A stretch of DNA of 15,823 bases from Pseudomonadota bacterium (GCA_018812395.1 JAHJDS010000290.1:1-15823); one strand, 5' to 3'. Shown: positions 1 through 7,570, numbered from the stretch's first letter. Made by a program: numbers and translations. The notes: generated by a model from the letters alone, not told the origin.

Positions 1-56
1 ATGACCGCCTCGATGCGGCTGATGCGGCAGAGGTCCACGCCCAGGCCGACGATCAA
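1..56 (-). CDS. acpS: Holo-[acyl-carrier-protein] synthase, N-terminal fragment cut by the window edge
   Basis: Only the first codons are present. They read M-IVGLGVDLCRISRIEAV, which matches the start of AcpS (M-I-x-G-I-G-x-D followed by an R-I-E motif). The Asp of the GVD motif is the Mg-binding residue of the family. AcpS transfers 4'-phosphopantetheine from CoA to acyl carrier protein in the cytoplasm. I chose the TTG at 56-54 as the start: it gives the family-standard N-terminus and lies 5 nt after a strong GGAGGAG (68-62). A GTG at 62 is in frame but sits on the ribosome site itself. The TTG overlaps the pdxJ stop codon as TTGA, which suggests translational coupling. A pdxJ-acpS pair is also known from E. 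coli. The fragment is very short, so identity rests on the motif plus context. Confidence 0.8.
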   Translation of the reverse strand, partial: MIVGLGVDLCRISRIEAV

Positions 57-796
57 CGCCACTCCTCCAGCAGGCCCGGCACCGGGGTCTTGACCAGCAC
101 GACCATCTCGGCCACGGCCCGCTCCAGGCCGACCAGCACCGCCCGGGAGATGATGGCGTGACCGATGGAGAACTCGCTGACCAGGCCCAGGGCGACCACC
201 GGCTGGACGTTGACGTAGTTGAGGCCGTGCCCGGCGCTGACCGACAACCCCAGGTCCAGCCCCAGTTCGAAGGCCGCCTCGAGGCGCTTGAACTCGGCCC
301 GCCGGTCGCCCTGGCCGGCGGCGTCGGCGTAGCGGCCGGTGTGGATCTCGATGACGTCGGCCCCGATCTCTCGCGAGGCCCTGACCTGGTCGGGCTCGGG
401 GTCGATAAACAGGCTGACCTTGATCCCGGCGGCGTGCAGCCGCTCCACGGCCGAGCCGATCCCGGACGGGTTGCCGGCCACCTCGAGGCCGCCCTCGGTG
501 GTCAACTCCTGGCGCTTCTCGGGCACCAGGGTGGACAGATCGGGTTTGACCTCGGCGGCGACGCCGATCATTTCGTCGGTGGCCGCCATCTCGAGGTTGA
601 GCTTGGTCTGAACCGTCTGCCTCAGCAGGCGTACGTCCCGGTCCTGGACGTGGCGCCGGTCCTCGCGCAAGTGGACGATGATCCCCTCGGCCCCGGCCAA
701 TTCGGCCAGGGCCGCCGCCCAGACCGGGTCGGGCTCGACGCCCCCCCGGGCCTGGCGGATGGTCGCCACGTGATCCACGTTCACCGCCAGCCTCAC
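53..796 (-). CDS. pdxJ: Pyridoxine 5'-phosphate synthase
   Basis: PdxJ condenses 1-deoxy-D-xylulose 5-phosphate with 3-amino-2-oxopropyl phosphate to give pyridoxine 5'-phosphate, the last ring-forming step of the DXP-dependent vitamin B6 pathway in the cytoplasm. The 247-residue length is normal for this TIM-barrel family. Diagnostic stretches are NVDHVATIRQARGG (6-19), VHLREDRRH (41-49) and NLEMA (67-71). Further signatures are EIHTGRYA (150-157) and SAGHGLNYVNV (187-197). By alignment to the E. coli enzyme, His42, Glu69 and His190 should be the catalytic residues. The start is GTG at 796, preceded by a G-rich ribosome site (AAGGGGGG). It lies only 3 nt after the ybeY stop and shares four bases with acpS at its own end, so it is an internal operon gene. 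Nothing appears missing. Confidence 0.97.
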   Translation of the reverse strand: MRLAVNVDHVATIRQARGGVEPDPVWAAALAELAGAEGIIVHLREDRRHVQDRDVRLLRQTVQTKLNLEMAATDEMIGVAAEVKPDLSTLVPEKRQELTTEGGLEVAGNPSGIGSAVERLHAAGIKVSLFIDPEPDQVRASREIGADVIEIHTGRYADAAGQGDRRAEFKRLEAAFELGLDLGLSVSAGHGLNYVNVQPVVALGLVSEFSIGHAIISRAVLVGLERAVAEMVVLVKTPVPGLLEEWR

Positions 797-799
797 CGT

Positions 800-1249
800 C
801 TACCCCCCTTCCGCCTGGTCGAGCAGGGCCAGCAGCCCCGCCGTTTCGGACTCCATGTCCGCCGCCGCCCGCGGCCCGGTCTCGTGATCGTGGCCCGCCA
901 GATGGAGCAGGCCGTGAATTAACAGCTCGGTCAGGCGGCGGTCCAGGTCAAGCCCCGCCCCTCGGGCCTCGGCCCGGGCCGTGGGCACGCAGATGACCAC
1001 GTCGCCCAGCACCGGCGGCCAGACCGGCGCCGGGTCCCCCTCGGCCATGGCGAAGGCCAGGACGTTGGTCGGACCCTCCCGCCCCCGCCACCGCCGGTTC
1101 AAGTCGGCCATCTCGGCCTCGTCGACCAGGGACACGCAGACCTCGCCGTCAGTCAATCCCAAGGCGCTTAAGATTCTGCTTGTCCGCCGCCTCAGGTCGG
1201 GATGGCTGATCCTGGCCGCCGTTTGACGGTCGCTGATTGATATTTCCAT
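800..1249 (-). CDS. ybeY: Endoribonuclease YbeY, rRNA maturation factor
   Basis: YbeY is a zinc-dependent single-strand endoribonuclease that takes part in 16S rRNA 3' end processing and 70S ribosome quality control. The 149-residue product carries the family's metal site HGLLHLAGHDH at 112-122; His112, His116 and His122 are the expected zinc ligands. It also has the conserved TNVLAFA (61-67) and the LGDVVIC strand (81-87). The N-terminus (MEISISDRQ) matches the normal YbeY start, so the ATG at 1249 is credible. That start lies 101 nt inside the end of the upstream pgpH-like gene, in another frame, an unusually long overlap. The phoH - HD phosphodiesterase - ybeY neighbourhood is a familiar one, and YbeY and PhoH-like ATPases are thought to act together in RNA metabolism. 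Confidence 0.96.
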   Translation of the reverse strand: MEISISDRQTAARISHPDLRRRTSRILSALGLTDGEVCVSLVDEAEMADLNRRWRGREGPTNVLAFAMAEGDPAPVWPPVLGDVVICVPTARAEARGAGLDLDRRLTELLIHGLLHLAGHDHETGPRAAADMESETAGLLALLDQAEGG

Positions 1250-3812
1250 TGGTCTTGCGCCGGGCCGGGGTCCCCACGTCCGCCGTCTCGGGATACTCGA
1301 TCCGGTGGTGGAACAGACCGGCCAACACCTGGTTGAAGTTCCGGGCGATCTTGTGCAGATCCTTGAGCGTCAACTCGCACTCGTCGAGTTGCCCGTCGCC
1401 GAAGATGGTGTTGACGATCTTCTGGACCATGCCCTGGACCCGCGAGGGAGTGGGGTCGACCAGGGTCTTGCTGGCCGCCTCGACCGCGTCGGCCAGCATC
1501 ACCAGGCCGGCCTCCTTGGTCTGGGGCTTGGGACCGGGATAGCGGAAGTTCTCGATGTTGACCTCCTGCTTCTGTCCCTTGTCCTTGTCGACGCGGTCCA
1601 GGGCCTTCTGGTAGAAGTACTTGATGACCGACGTGCCGTGATGCTGGCGGATGATGTCGATGATCTCCCGTCCCAGGCCGTTTTTTCCAGCCAGGTCCAC
1701 GCCGTCCTTGACGTGGCTGATCAGGATCAGGGCGCTCATGGACGGGGCCAGCTTCTCGTGGCGATTGACGGCGTCGGTCTGGTTCTCGACGAAATAGAGC
1801 GGCTTCCTGGTCTTGCCGATATCGTGGTAGTAGGCGGCCACCTTGGCCAGAAGCGGATTGGCCCCGATCTCCTTGGCCGCCGCCTCAACCAGGTTGCCGA
1901 CCACGATCGAGTGGTGGTACGTCCCCGGGGCCTGGACCATCAGCTCCCGGAGGGCCGGGCGGTCCAGGCTGGCCAACTCGAGCAGTTTCACGTCGGTGGT
2001 GTAACCCAACAGCATCTCGGCCAGGGGCACCAGCCCGGCGGCCAGGACCCCGGAGAGCAGGCCGCCCAAAAAGGCGAAGGCCAGGCCGATCAGTCCCTGG
2101 AGATGGAAAAACGAGTCGTGGATCAACAACTGCCCGGCCACGACCAGGACATTCATGCCGCCGGTAAAGGCCCCGGCCAGGATGAACCTGGTCCGGCCCT
2201 GGGCCTGATGCACGGCCATGGCCCCGACCAGGGACCCGACCAGGACGAACAAGAAGTAGTAGATCTGCTGGGGCATGACCCAGGCCCCGACCACCGCCGC
2301 GCACAAGGCGAACAGGACCGCCGCCCCGACGCCCATGAAGACGCTGACCATGATGCCGCCGAAGGCCACCGGGGCCAGCCAGACGAAGGAGAGGGGGTTG
2401 ATGGGCAGGAGGTCCTTGGGCAGACCGGCGGCGACGAATCCCCCGGCCCGGGCCATGATCGCCACCAGGACCAGACTGACCACCAGGAGCGTCATGTCCT
2501 GCAGCCGCAAGCTGGCCGAGCCGAAGTGCCGCGCCCCGACCCGGTAGGTGGTGTGCAGCAGGGCCAGCAGCAGGACCACCAGCCACAGGGTGACAAAGAC
2601 GGTCTTGCCCAGGGGGTTGGCCTCGCGCAGGGCCTGAAGCTTGACCCGGTCGGCCGCCGTGATCCGCTCGCCCCGACTGACGATGACGTCGCCTCGAAAG
2701 ATCTTCATGATCTTGGGCTTGACCGCCTTCATGGCCCGAGCCCGCCGGTCCACCGTCTCGGCGGTGTTGATGGTCACGTTGGGCCGGAGCAGGGTCCGGG
2801 CCAGAAAGACCACCGCTTGGGCCGTCCCGGGCGGGAATCGGTCCACCAGGACGCGGTACCGGGCGCTGATGCGCCGGTAGGCCTGGCGGAGATCGATCAG
2901 GGTGAAGACGTCCTTGACGACCCGTTCGCGGCGGGAGGGGATGTTGCGCAGGATCAGCCCCTTGGTCCGCTCCCGGGACAGGATCGAGGCGTGACCGACC
3001 ACGCCCCGGGACATCTCGGCCGCCAAGACCCGGGCCACCGCCCGCTGAACCGTCGGCCCGTAACCCGCCCGCCGGAGACCCCGCCGCATCTGGGGCGGCA
3101 GATCGACGACCAGGCCGCGCACCAGATTGTGCTCGAAACGACTCTCCAGCTTGACCAGCTTCTTCTTGAGTCGGGGCTGGGACAGGATCCATTTGAGCAG
3201 GTCCGGGCCGCTGACCGGCAGGCGGAGCGGAGGCAGGCCCAGGACGGCCAGTTGGGCGGCGATGAGCGGCCCGGGCAAACCCAGCAGGTCGATCGGCCAG
3301 CCGGCCGTGTCGGCCGGGCCGCCGGTGGCCAGTTCCCGCAGCCGGTCCCGGACGGCCAGCTTGGCCTCCACCGCCGAACGCAGCCGGGCCTCGTAGGCCA
3401 GCCGGGCCCGGCTGAAGAAGGCCGCCAGCGGCGCCAGACTGTTCGCCAGCCCCTCGGACAGACGCCTGACGGCCGTCTCGTCGAAGTCGAAGACCTCCCT
3501 GGCCCGGCCGGCCGCTCGGCGCCTGAGTTCGGCCGTGGCCGCGGTGTCGACGATGCGGTAATTGCGATCGGCCAGGATGTCCCGGCCGGCCGTCTCGCCG
3601 ATCTTGTACTCGTGCCGGACAAAGGGCAAGTCCGGCCACAGCAGCACCGTCAGGACCACCACCAGGGCGCCGACCAGGGCGATCCGCCGCAAAGGCAGCC
3701 GCTGGATCACCGGCAATCGGTTTTTGGCCTTGTCGACCCGTTTGGCCGTCTCCCTGGCCCGGGGCAGGATGGAATTCAGCCAGGGGGGAGTCTTTTTCGT
3801 CCCGCCGCTCAC
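1149..3812 (-). CDS. pgpH: 7TM-HD family membrane phosphodiesterase, PgpH-like (probable c-di-AMP hydrolase)
   Basis: This 887-residue protein has the layout of the 7TM-HD family. A short cytoplasmic N-terminus is followed by a membrane helix near 43-60 and a large extracytoplasmic 7TMR-HDED domain (about 61-400). A bundle of further membrane helices spans about 403-603, and a cytoplasmic HD phosphohydrolase domain starts near 615. Metal-site motifs are YHHS (632-635), YYHDIGK (661-667), RQHHGT (722-727) and LADAVEAA (773-780). In Firmicutes the family member PgpH cleaves the second messenger c-di-AMP; applying that activity here is inference. The GTG start at 3812 overlaps the phoH stop as GTGA. 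The family core ends at HHRIEYPE (835-842). The remaining 45 or so residues are polar, low in complexity and largely encoded inside the overlap with ybeY. Confidence 0.92.
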   Translation of the reverse strand: MSGGTKKTPPWLNSILPRARETAKRVDKAKNRLPVIQRLPLRRIALVGALVVVLTVLLWPDLPFVRHEYKIGETAGRDILADRNYRIVDTAATAELRRRAAGRAREVFDFDETAVRRLSEGLANSLAPLAAFFSRARLAYEARLRSAVEAKLAVRDRLRELATGGPADTAGWPIDLLGLPGPLIAAQLAVLGLPPLRLPVSGPDLLKWILSQPRLKKKLVKLESRFEHNLVRGLVVDLPPQMRRGLRRAGYGPTVQRAVARVLAAEMSRGVVGHASILSRERTKGLILRNIPSRRERVVKDVFTLIDLRQAYRRISARYRVLVDRFPPGTAQAVVFLARTLLRPNVTINTAETVDRRARAMKAVKPKIMKIFRGDVIVSRGERITAADRVKLQALREANPLGKTVFVTLWLVVLLLALLHTTYRVGARHFGSASLRLQDMTLLVVSLVLVAIMARAGGFVAAGLPKDLLPINPLSFVWLAPVAFGGIMVSVFMGVGAAVLFALCAAVVGAWVMPQQIYYFLFVLVGSLVGAMAVHQAQGRTRFILAGAFTGGMNVLVVAGQLLIHDSFFHLQGLIGLAFAFLGGLLSGVLAAGLVPLAEMLLGYTTDVKLLELASLDRPALRELMVQAPGTYHHSIVVGNLVEAAAKEIGANPLLAKVAAYYHDIGKTRKPLYFVENQTDAVNRHEKLAPSMSALILISHVKDGVDLAGKNGLGREIIDIIRQHHGTSVIKYFYQKALDRVDKDKGQKQEVNIENFRYPGPKPQTKEAGLVMLADAVEAASKTLVDPTPSRVQGMVQKIVNTIFGDGQLDECELTLKDLHKIARNFNQVLAGLFHHRIEYPETADVGTPARRKTNGNINQRPSNGGQDQPSRPEAADKQNLKRLGID

Positions 3813-4822
3813 GAGGGCCTCCCCGTGGCCGCCTCGGACTTGGCCGCGTCGTGACGGTCGTAGGCCTGGATGATCTCCCGGACCAAGCGGTGGCGGATGA
3901 CGTCCCGGTGATCGAAGGACACGAAGCCGATGTCCGGGATCGGACTCAGGATCCGCCGGGCCTCGACCAGGCCCGAGATCTGGTTGGCCGGCAGGTCGAT
4001 CTGGGTCACGTCGCCGGTGATGACCGCCTTGGACGAAAAACCCAGCCTGGTCAGGAACATCTTCATCTGTTCGGACGTGGTGTTCTGGGCCTCGTCCAGG
4101 ATAACGAAGCTGTCGTTCAGGGTCCGGCCCCGCATGAAGGCCAGCGGCGCCACCTCGATCACCCCCTGGCCGACCAGGCGCCGGGCCTGCTCGAAGTCCA
4201 TCAGGTCGTGCAAAGCGTCGTGCAGCGGCCGGAGATAAGGGTTGACCTTGTCGTAGAGGTCCCCGGGCAAAAAGCCCAGCCGCTCGCCGGCCTCCACGGC
4301 CGGGCGGGTGAGGATGATCCGCCTGACCTCTTCCCGGGTCAGCGCGGCCACGGCCATGGCCATGGCCAGATACGTCTTGCCCGTCCCGGCCGGGCCGATG
4401 CCGAAGACGAGATCAAAGCGCCTGATGGCCTCGATGTACTGCTTCTGGTTGAGCGTCTTGGGGGTGATGACCCGCTTGCGGGCCGAGACGAAGACCGTGT
4501 CCAGGAAGACGTCCTTGAGCCGGGCCGAAGGATCGGCGGCCAGGATCCGGGCGGCGTGCTCGACGTCGGCCTCGAACAGGGGATAGCCTTCCCGGAGCAG
4601 GCCGTACAATTGGTCCAGGATGGACCGGCACAGCTCCACGTCGGGCTTGTCCCCCTTGAGGGTCACGGCCCCGCCCCGGGCGCCGACGCGAACGCCCGCC
4701 AGGTCGGACAGGACCCGCAAGTGGGCCTGGTCCGGTCCGAACAGACGCCCCGCCAGGTCGTTGTCGTCGAAGTCAAGGCGAACCAGATCGTCGCCTGGAG
4801 AGGAAACTGAGGGTTCTGACAC
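3809..4822 (-). CDS. phoH: PhoH-like ATPase (YbeZ/PhoL type)
   Basis: A cytoplasmic P-loop ATPase of the PhoH/YbeZ family, 337 residues, normal length. Residues 13-100 look like the small N-terminal nucleic-acid-binding domain usual in this group. The ATPase core follows, with Walker A GPAGTGKT (143-150), Walker B VILDEAQN (240-247), sensor-like TGDVTQID (269-276) and FDHRDVIRH (303-311). Members are linked to RNA metabolism and are encoded beside ybeY in most bacteria, as here. The exact substrate remains unsettled for the family. The start is GTG at 4822, with GAGG a few bases upstream that overlaps the region of the yjbQ stop. The 3' end overlaps the pgpH start by four bases, so the two are probably translationally coupled. 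Confidence 0.95.
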   Translation of the reverse strand: MSEPSVSSPGDDLVRLDFDDNDLAGRLFGPDQAHLRVLSDLAGVRVGARGGAVTLKGDKPDVELCRSILDQLYGLLREGYPLFEADVEHAARILAADPSARLKDVFLDTVFVSARKRVITPKTLNQKQYIEAIRRFDLVFGIGPAGTGKTYLAMAMAVAALTREEVRRIILTRPAVEAGERLGFLPGDLYDKVNPYLRPLHDALHDLMDFEQARRLVGQGVIEVAPLAFMRGRTLNDSFVILDEAQNTTSEQMKMFLTRLGFSSKAVITGDVTQIDLPANQISGLVEARRILSPIPDIGFVSFDHRDVIRHRLVREIIQAYDRHDAAKSEAATGRPS

Positions 4823-4829
4823 TAACGCC

Positions 4830-5249
4830 TCACTCCCCCATGACCTGGACCAGGACCCGGCGGTCGCGGGGCCGGTTGTCGAAATCCAGCAGCACCACCT
4901 GCTGCCAGACGCCCAGCACCACCTCGCCGCCGTGGACCGGCAGGATCAGGGAGGGTTTGAATAACGCCGCCCGAACGTGGGCGTAACCGTTGCCGTCACC
5001 CCACCGGGCGTCGTGATCGTAATGCATGTCCCCGGGCACGAGACGATCGACGGCCCGAATCAGGTCCTGGATCACGCCCGATTCGTACTCGATGGTCGTC
5101 AGCGCGCCGGTCGAGCCCGGCACGAAGACCAGGACCTGTCCCCGGCTCACTCCCGAGCGGGCGACCACCCGGCGCACCTCGGGCGTCAGGTCGTGGACGT
5201 CGGTCCCGGCCGTTGTGGCCAGGCTCATTTCTTCTTGGTGAACGGGCAC
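4830..5249 (-). CDS. YjbQ/UPF0047 family protein
   Basis: The 139-residue product belongs to the YjbQ (UPF0047) family, small single-domain proteins annotated as secondary thiamine-phosphate synthase on the basis of side activity; the physiological role is not firmly known. Family signatures are STGALTTIEYE (46-56), HYDHDARWGDGNGYAHVRA (76-94) with several conserved histidines, and the C-terminal LGVWQQVVLLDFDNRPRDRR block (112-131). I chose the GTG at 5249 because it gives the normal N-terminal strand before MSLATTAGTDVHDLT and has a GAGGGG site about 6 nt upstream. A GTG at 5267 (six residues longer) and an ATG at 5228 are in frame but fit less well. It is the first gene of the minus-strand operon leading into phoH, which starts 7 nt after its stop. 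Confidence 0.88.
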   Translation of the reverse strand: MPVHQEEMSLATTAGTDVHDLTPEVRRVVARSGVSRGQVLVFVPGSTGALTTIEYESGVIQDLIRAVDRLVPGDMHYDHDARWGDGNGYAHVRAALFKPSLILPVHGGEVVLGVWQQVVLLDFDNRPRDRRVLVQVMGE

Positions 5250-5267
5250 CCCCGCCCCTCGTGGCAC

Positions 5268-5376
5268 AAAACCACAATCGAAGTACCATATTTACCATAA
5301 CCCCGGGGGCCTGGCAAGTCTTGACGGTCCATGCAAAAACTTGACAACGCCATGACCAAACTTCAAACTAGGGCCC
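5268..5376. promoter_or_regulatory. Divergent intergenic promoter region between the yjbQ operon and cvpA
   Basis: This short AT-richer spacer must drive both flanking operons. On the plus strand TTGACA (5341-5346) is a perfect -35 box. With a 17-nt spacer the best -10 is the weak CAAACT (5364-5369), which would put transcription start almost on the cvpA ATG. On the minus strand TTGCCA (5317-5312) with a 17-nt spacer gives TAAATA (5294-5289), also weak. A 7-bp direct repeat TACCATA occurs at 5284-5290 and 5293-5299, a possible operator over the minus-strand -10. All assignments are by eye. Confidence 0.4.
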
Positions 5377-6117
5377 ATGAGCGGCTTCAATTTCCTCGAC
5401 TGGCTGGTGCTCGGCTTCCTGGCCCTCTGGCTCATCATCATCATCATGGGCTTTGTCCGTGGCCTCATCCGCCAGGTGGGCGGACTGGCCGGTCTGGTGG
5501 TCGGTTTCCTGGCCGCCAACTGGTGGTCCAAGGACCTGGCCCAAATTCTTCGGGAGGGCGTCGGCTCCTTCGAGTACTGGTCCGTGGTCGCCTTCGGCGT
5601 CCTCTTCCTGTTGGGATTCATCGCCTGCGTCACGACTGCCTGGATCCTGAGCCGCCTCCTGGCCCGGATCGATCTCCGGCGGTGGGACCGCCTGTCCGGC
5701 GGGCTGTTCGCCGTGGTCAAGGGTTTCGTGCTGGGCCTGGTGCTGGTCTTCGTGTTCACCTTGTTCTTTTCATCCGAGCACTCCCTGGTCAGAAACTCCA
5801 AACTGGCGCCTCACGTCCGCTCGGTGGTCGTCCGGGTCTACGACCTCCTGCCCGCGACCTGGGCCCAATCCATCACCACCACCCACCGCCAGATCGCCGG
5901 GGCCTTCGGCCGGACCGACGCCGTGGGCAAGGTGTATAAGCGCGGCGGGGGAATCAAAAACGTGGTCGACGCCTTCGGAAAGATGTTCCGCTCCATCTTC
6001 AAGGGATCGTCAGGATCGGATTCCTCCGGTTCGAACGACGCCGGAGCGCCCCCCCCGACCAAACCGTCGTCCTCCTCGGGCGCCTCAGGGACCTATACCT
6101 GGTCACCGAATAATTGA
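5377..6117 (+). CDS. cvpA: CvpA family inner-membrane protein
   Basis: CvpA-family proteins are small inner-membrane proteins named for colicin V production in E. coli; more general roles in envelope homeostasis are suggested and the mechanism is unknown. The 246-residue product has four hydrophobic segments at about 6-26, 31-49, 67-92 and 108-131. The family's FNFLDWLVLG opening is present, as is a GFVRGLIRQVGGLAGLVVGF stretch (25-44). After the membrane part comes a basic and amphipathic region (about 135-208), then a Ser/Gly/Pro-rich tail (209-246) of low complexity. The ATG at 5377 gives the expected N-terminus; the ribosome site before it is weak. The stop is shared with mazG through a TTGA overlap, so the two form an operon. 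Confidence 0.88.
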   Translation: MSGFNFLDWLVLGFLALWLIIIIMGFVRGLIRQVGGLAGLVVGFLAANWWSKDLAQILREGVGSFEYWSVVAFGVLFLLGFIACVTTAWILSRLLARIDLRRWDRLSGGLFAVVKGFVLGLVLVFVFTLFFSSEHSLVRNSKLAPHVRSVVVRVYDLLPATWAQSITTTHRQIAGAFGRTDAVGKVYKRGGGIKNVVDAFGKMFRSIFKGSSGSDSSGSNDAGAPPPTKPSSSSGASGTYTWSPNN

Positions 6118-6917
6118 CCTCCCCGCCCCCAGCCAGCGACCCTCCCCCCGGCGACCCGATTTGCCGCCTGGAGGCGATCATGGCCGCCCTCAGGGGGCTC
6201 CACGGCTGCCCCTGGGACGCCGAACAGACCCCGGAGACCATGGGGCCGTATCTGGTGGACGAGGCCTACGAGGTCGCCGAGGCCGTGTCGGCCGGAGAGC
6301 CGGACGCCGTCCGGGAGGAACTGGGCGACCTGCTCTTCCTGATCGTGTTCCTGGCCCGGCTCTACCAGGAGCGGGGCGAGTTCGACCTGGGCGACGTGGC
6401 TCGAAAAGCGGCCGAGAAAATGATTCGCCGCCACCCGCACGTCTTTGGCGCGGCCCGGGTCGAGGGCGCCGATCAGGTCGTGGGGCGCTGGGAGGAGATC
6501 AAGGCCGACGAAGACGGTCGCCTCGGCCTCCTGGACGGCGTGCCCCGGGGCATGCCCGCCCTGGCCCGGGCCCACCGTCTCTCGTCCCGGGCGGCCAGGG
6601 TCGGCTTCGACTGGCCGGGACCGGCCGAGGTCTGGGACAAGGTCCGCGAGGAACTGGGCGAAATCAGGGCCGCCCAGGAACGATCCCGGCCGGAACAAGT
6701 CGTCGGCGAGCTGGGCGACCTCCTGTTCGCCCTGGTCAATCTGCTTCGTCATTTGGGACAAAACGCCGAGGAAGTCCTGCACCGGGCCGGCGACAAGTTC
6801 CAGAAGCGCTTCGAGGCCGTGGAGCGGCGCCTCGAGGACCAAGGCCTCCGCCCGGAACAGGCCACGGCCCAGGAGATGAATCGTCTTTGGGACGACCTCA
6901 AGCGCGGGGACGATTGA
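6114..6917 (+). CDS. mazG: Nucleoside triphosphate pyrophosphohydrolase MazG
   Basis: MazG hydrolyses nucleoside triphosphates to monophosphates and pyrophosphate, which cleans the pool of aberrant nucleotides. The 267-residue protein has the two tandem all-alpha MazG domains of the long form. The first has GCPWDAEQT (31-39), the metal-binding DEAYEVAEAV (49-58) and EELGDLLF (68-75). The second has EELGEI (179-184) and GELGDLLF (198-205). RRHPHVF (105-111) and GFDWPG (164-169) are conserved. Start choice is uncertain. TTG at 6114 overlaps the cvpA stop and keeps the whole first helix (RLEAIMAALR) but has little ribosome site. ATG at 6180 has an excellent GGAGG ahead of it but removes part of that helix. 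I kept the TTG because an in-frame stop lies directly before it and family alignment favours the longer form. Confidence 0.93.
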   Translation: MTSPPPASDPPPGDPICRLEAIMAALRGLHGCPWDAEQTPETMGPYLVDEAYEVAEAVSAGEPDAVREELGDLLFLIVFLARLYQERGEFDLGDVARKAAEKMIRRHPHVFGAARVEGADQVVGRWEEIKADEDGRLGLLDGVPRGMPALARAHRLSSRAARVGFDWPGPAEVWDKVREELGEIRAAQERSRPEQVVGELGDLLFALVNLLRHLGQNAEEVLHRAGDKFQKRFEAVERRLEDQGLRPEQATAQEMNRLWDDLKRGDD

Positions 6918-6956
6918 CGGGCCGGGCCCGGACGGCCCCGCCCCCATCACCTTATT

Positions 6957-6973
6957 TGATAAAATATCTATCA
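6957..6973. promoter_or_regulatory. AT-rich inverted repeat upstream of the cytochrome c3 gene
   Basis: TGATAAAATATCTATCA has 5-bp arms (TGATA / TATCA) around a 7-bp centre, in an AT-rich island inside GC-rich surroundings. It lies roughly 75 bp upstream of the predicted -35 box of the cytochrome gene. The symmetry resembles a binding site for a CRP/FNR-family regulator, but it does not match a consensus I can name with confidence. A second small inverted repeat (CCGGA / TCCGG, 7017-7031) lies closer to the promoter. Confidence 0.3.
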
Positions 6974-7049
6974 GTTTGCGAGCGACCGCGCATTTTAGTC
7001 CCAGACTCAAAATCGACCGGATTTGGTCCGGACTTGTGACAGTTATTAC

Positions 7050-7078
7050 TTGACACCCGCCAAGGACCTGGTTTAAAA
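7050..7078 (+). promoter_or_regulatory. Predicted sigma70-type promoter of the cytochrome c3 gene
   Basis: A perfect TTGACA -35 (7050-7055) is followed after 16 nt by TTTAAA (7072-7077), or after 17 nt by TTAAAA. Transcription would begin near 7085, giving a leader of about 40 nt that ends in a strong ribosome site, GGGAGGGAG (7112-7120), before the ATG at 7128. A TATAAA at 7097-7102 is an alternative -10 but lacks a good -35. The cytochrome is therefore probably transcribed apart from mazG, whose stop is 210 nt upstream. Confidence 0.55.
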
Positions 7079-7127
7079 GGGGAGCTACACACCCGATATA
7101 AAAGGCTCACTGGGAGGGAGTAGCAAG

Positions 7128-7517
7128 ATGAAACGGACGCTGATCGTTTTCTTCGTGATCGCCGCCTTCGTGATGGGCACCGTGGCCGTGGCCGGCGTGA
7201 CCTCCACGCCCGGCGGCAAAGTGGCCGACGTCATCAAATTCAAGCCGCCGTGGAAGGCCAAGAAGATCTTCCTGCCTTTCAACCACAAACTGCACACCAC
7301 CAAGTACGGCGTCAAGAAGTGCCAGGAATGTCACCACACCTGGAAGGGCAAGGGCCAGATCCAGAAGTGCTTCACCTGCCACCTGAAAAAGGCGGAGGCG
7401 AGCAAGGCCAAGGGCGGCGGGCATACCGCGTTCAAGGTCTTCCATAAGAACTGCAAGGGCTGCCACAAGAAGTTGAAGAAGGGGCCCACCAAGTGCAAGC
7501 AATGCCATCCCAAGTAG
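7128..7517 (+). CDS. Periplasmic tetraheme cytochrome c3 (class III)
   Basis: A 129-residue secreted multiheme cytochrome. Residues 1-22 form a signal peptide (MKRTLIVFF hydrophobic core, cleavage near VAVAG). The mature part has four covalent heme motifs: CQECH (65-69), CFTCH (81-85), CKGCH (109-113) and CKQCH (123-127). Candidate distal ligands are His53 and His56 in FNHKLH, His70 directly after the first motif, and His106. These match the bis-His pattern of class III cytochrome c3. The mature protein is rich in lysine, as expected for docking to acidic hydrogenases or membrane complexes. Cytochrome c3 carries electrons in the periplasm of sulfate reducers. All four motifs are CxxCH, whereas the Desulfovibrio type I proteins use two CxxxxCH sites. 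It sits convergent to the dsr operon, whose DsrJOP periplasmic parts are plausible partners. Confidence 0.93.
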   Translation: MKRTLIVFFVIAAFVMGTVAVAGVTSTPGGKVADVIKFKPPWKAKKIFLPFNHKLHTTKYGVKKCQECHHTWKGKGQIQKCFTCHLKKAEASKAKGGGHTAFKVFHKNCKGCHKKLKKGPTKCKQCHPK

Positions 7518-7541
7518 CGGGCCTGAAATAACAGCACGCCG

Positions 7542-7570
7542 GCCGGCCCCGTCAGGGGCCGGCTTTTTTT
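7542..7570 (+). terminator. Rho-independent terminator of the cytochrome c3 gene
   Basis: GCCGGCCCC (7542-7550), loop GTCA, GGGGCCGGC (7555-7563) form a perfect 9-bp stem followed by seven T (7564-7570). It begins 24 nt after the cytochrome stop codon. Confidence 0.93.

Noticed and set aside
1305..3854. Plus-strand open frame of 849 codons
   Set aside because: It lies wholly opposite the pgpH-like gene; its product is rich in Gly, Gln, Asp and Pro, as expected when a GC-rich gene is read backwards, and shows no domain.
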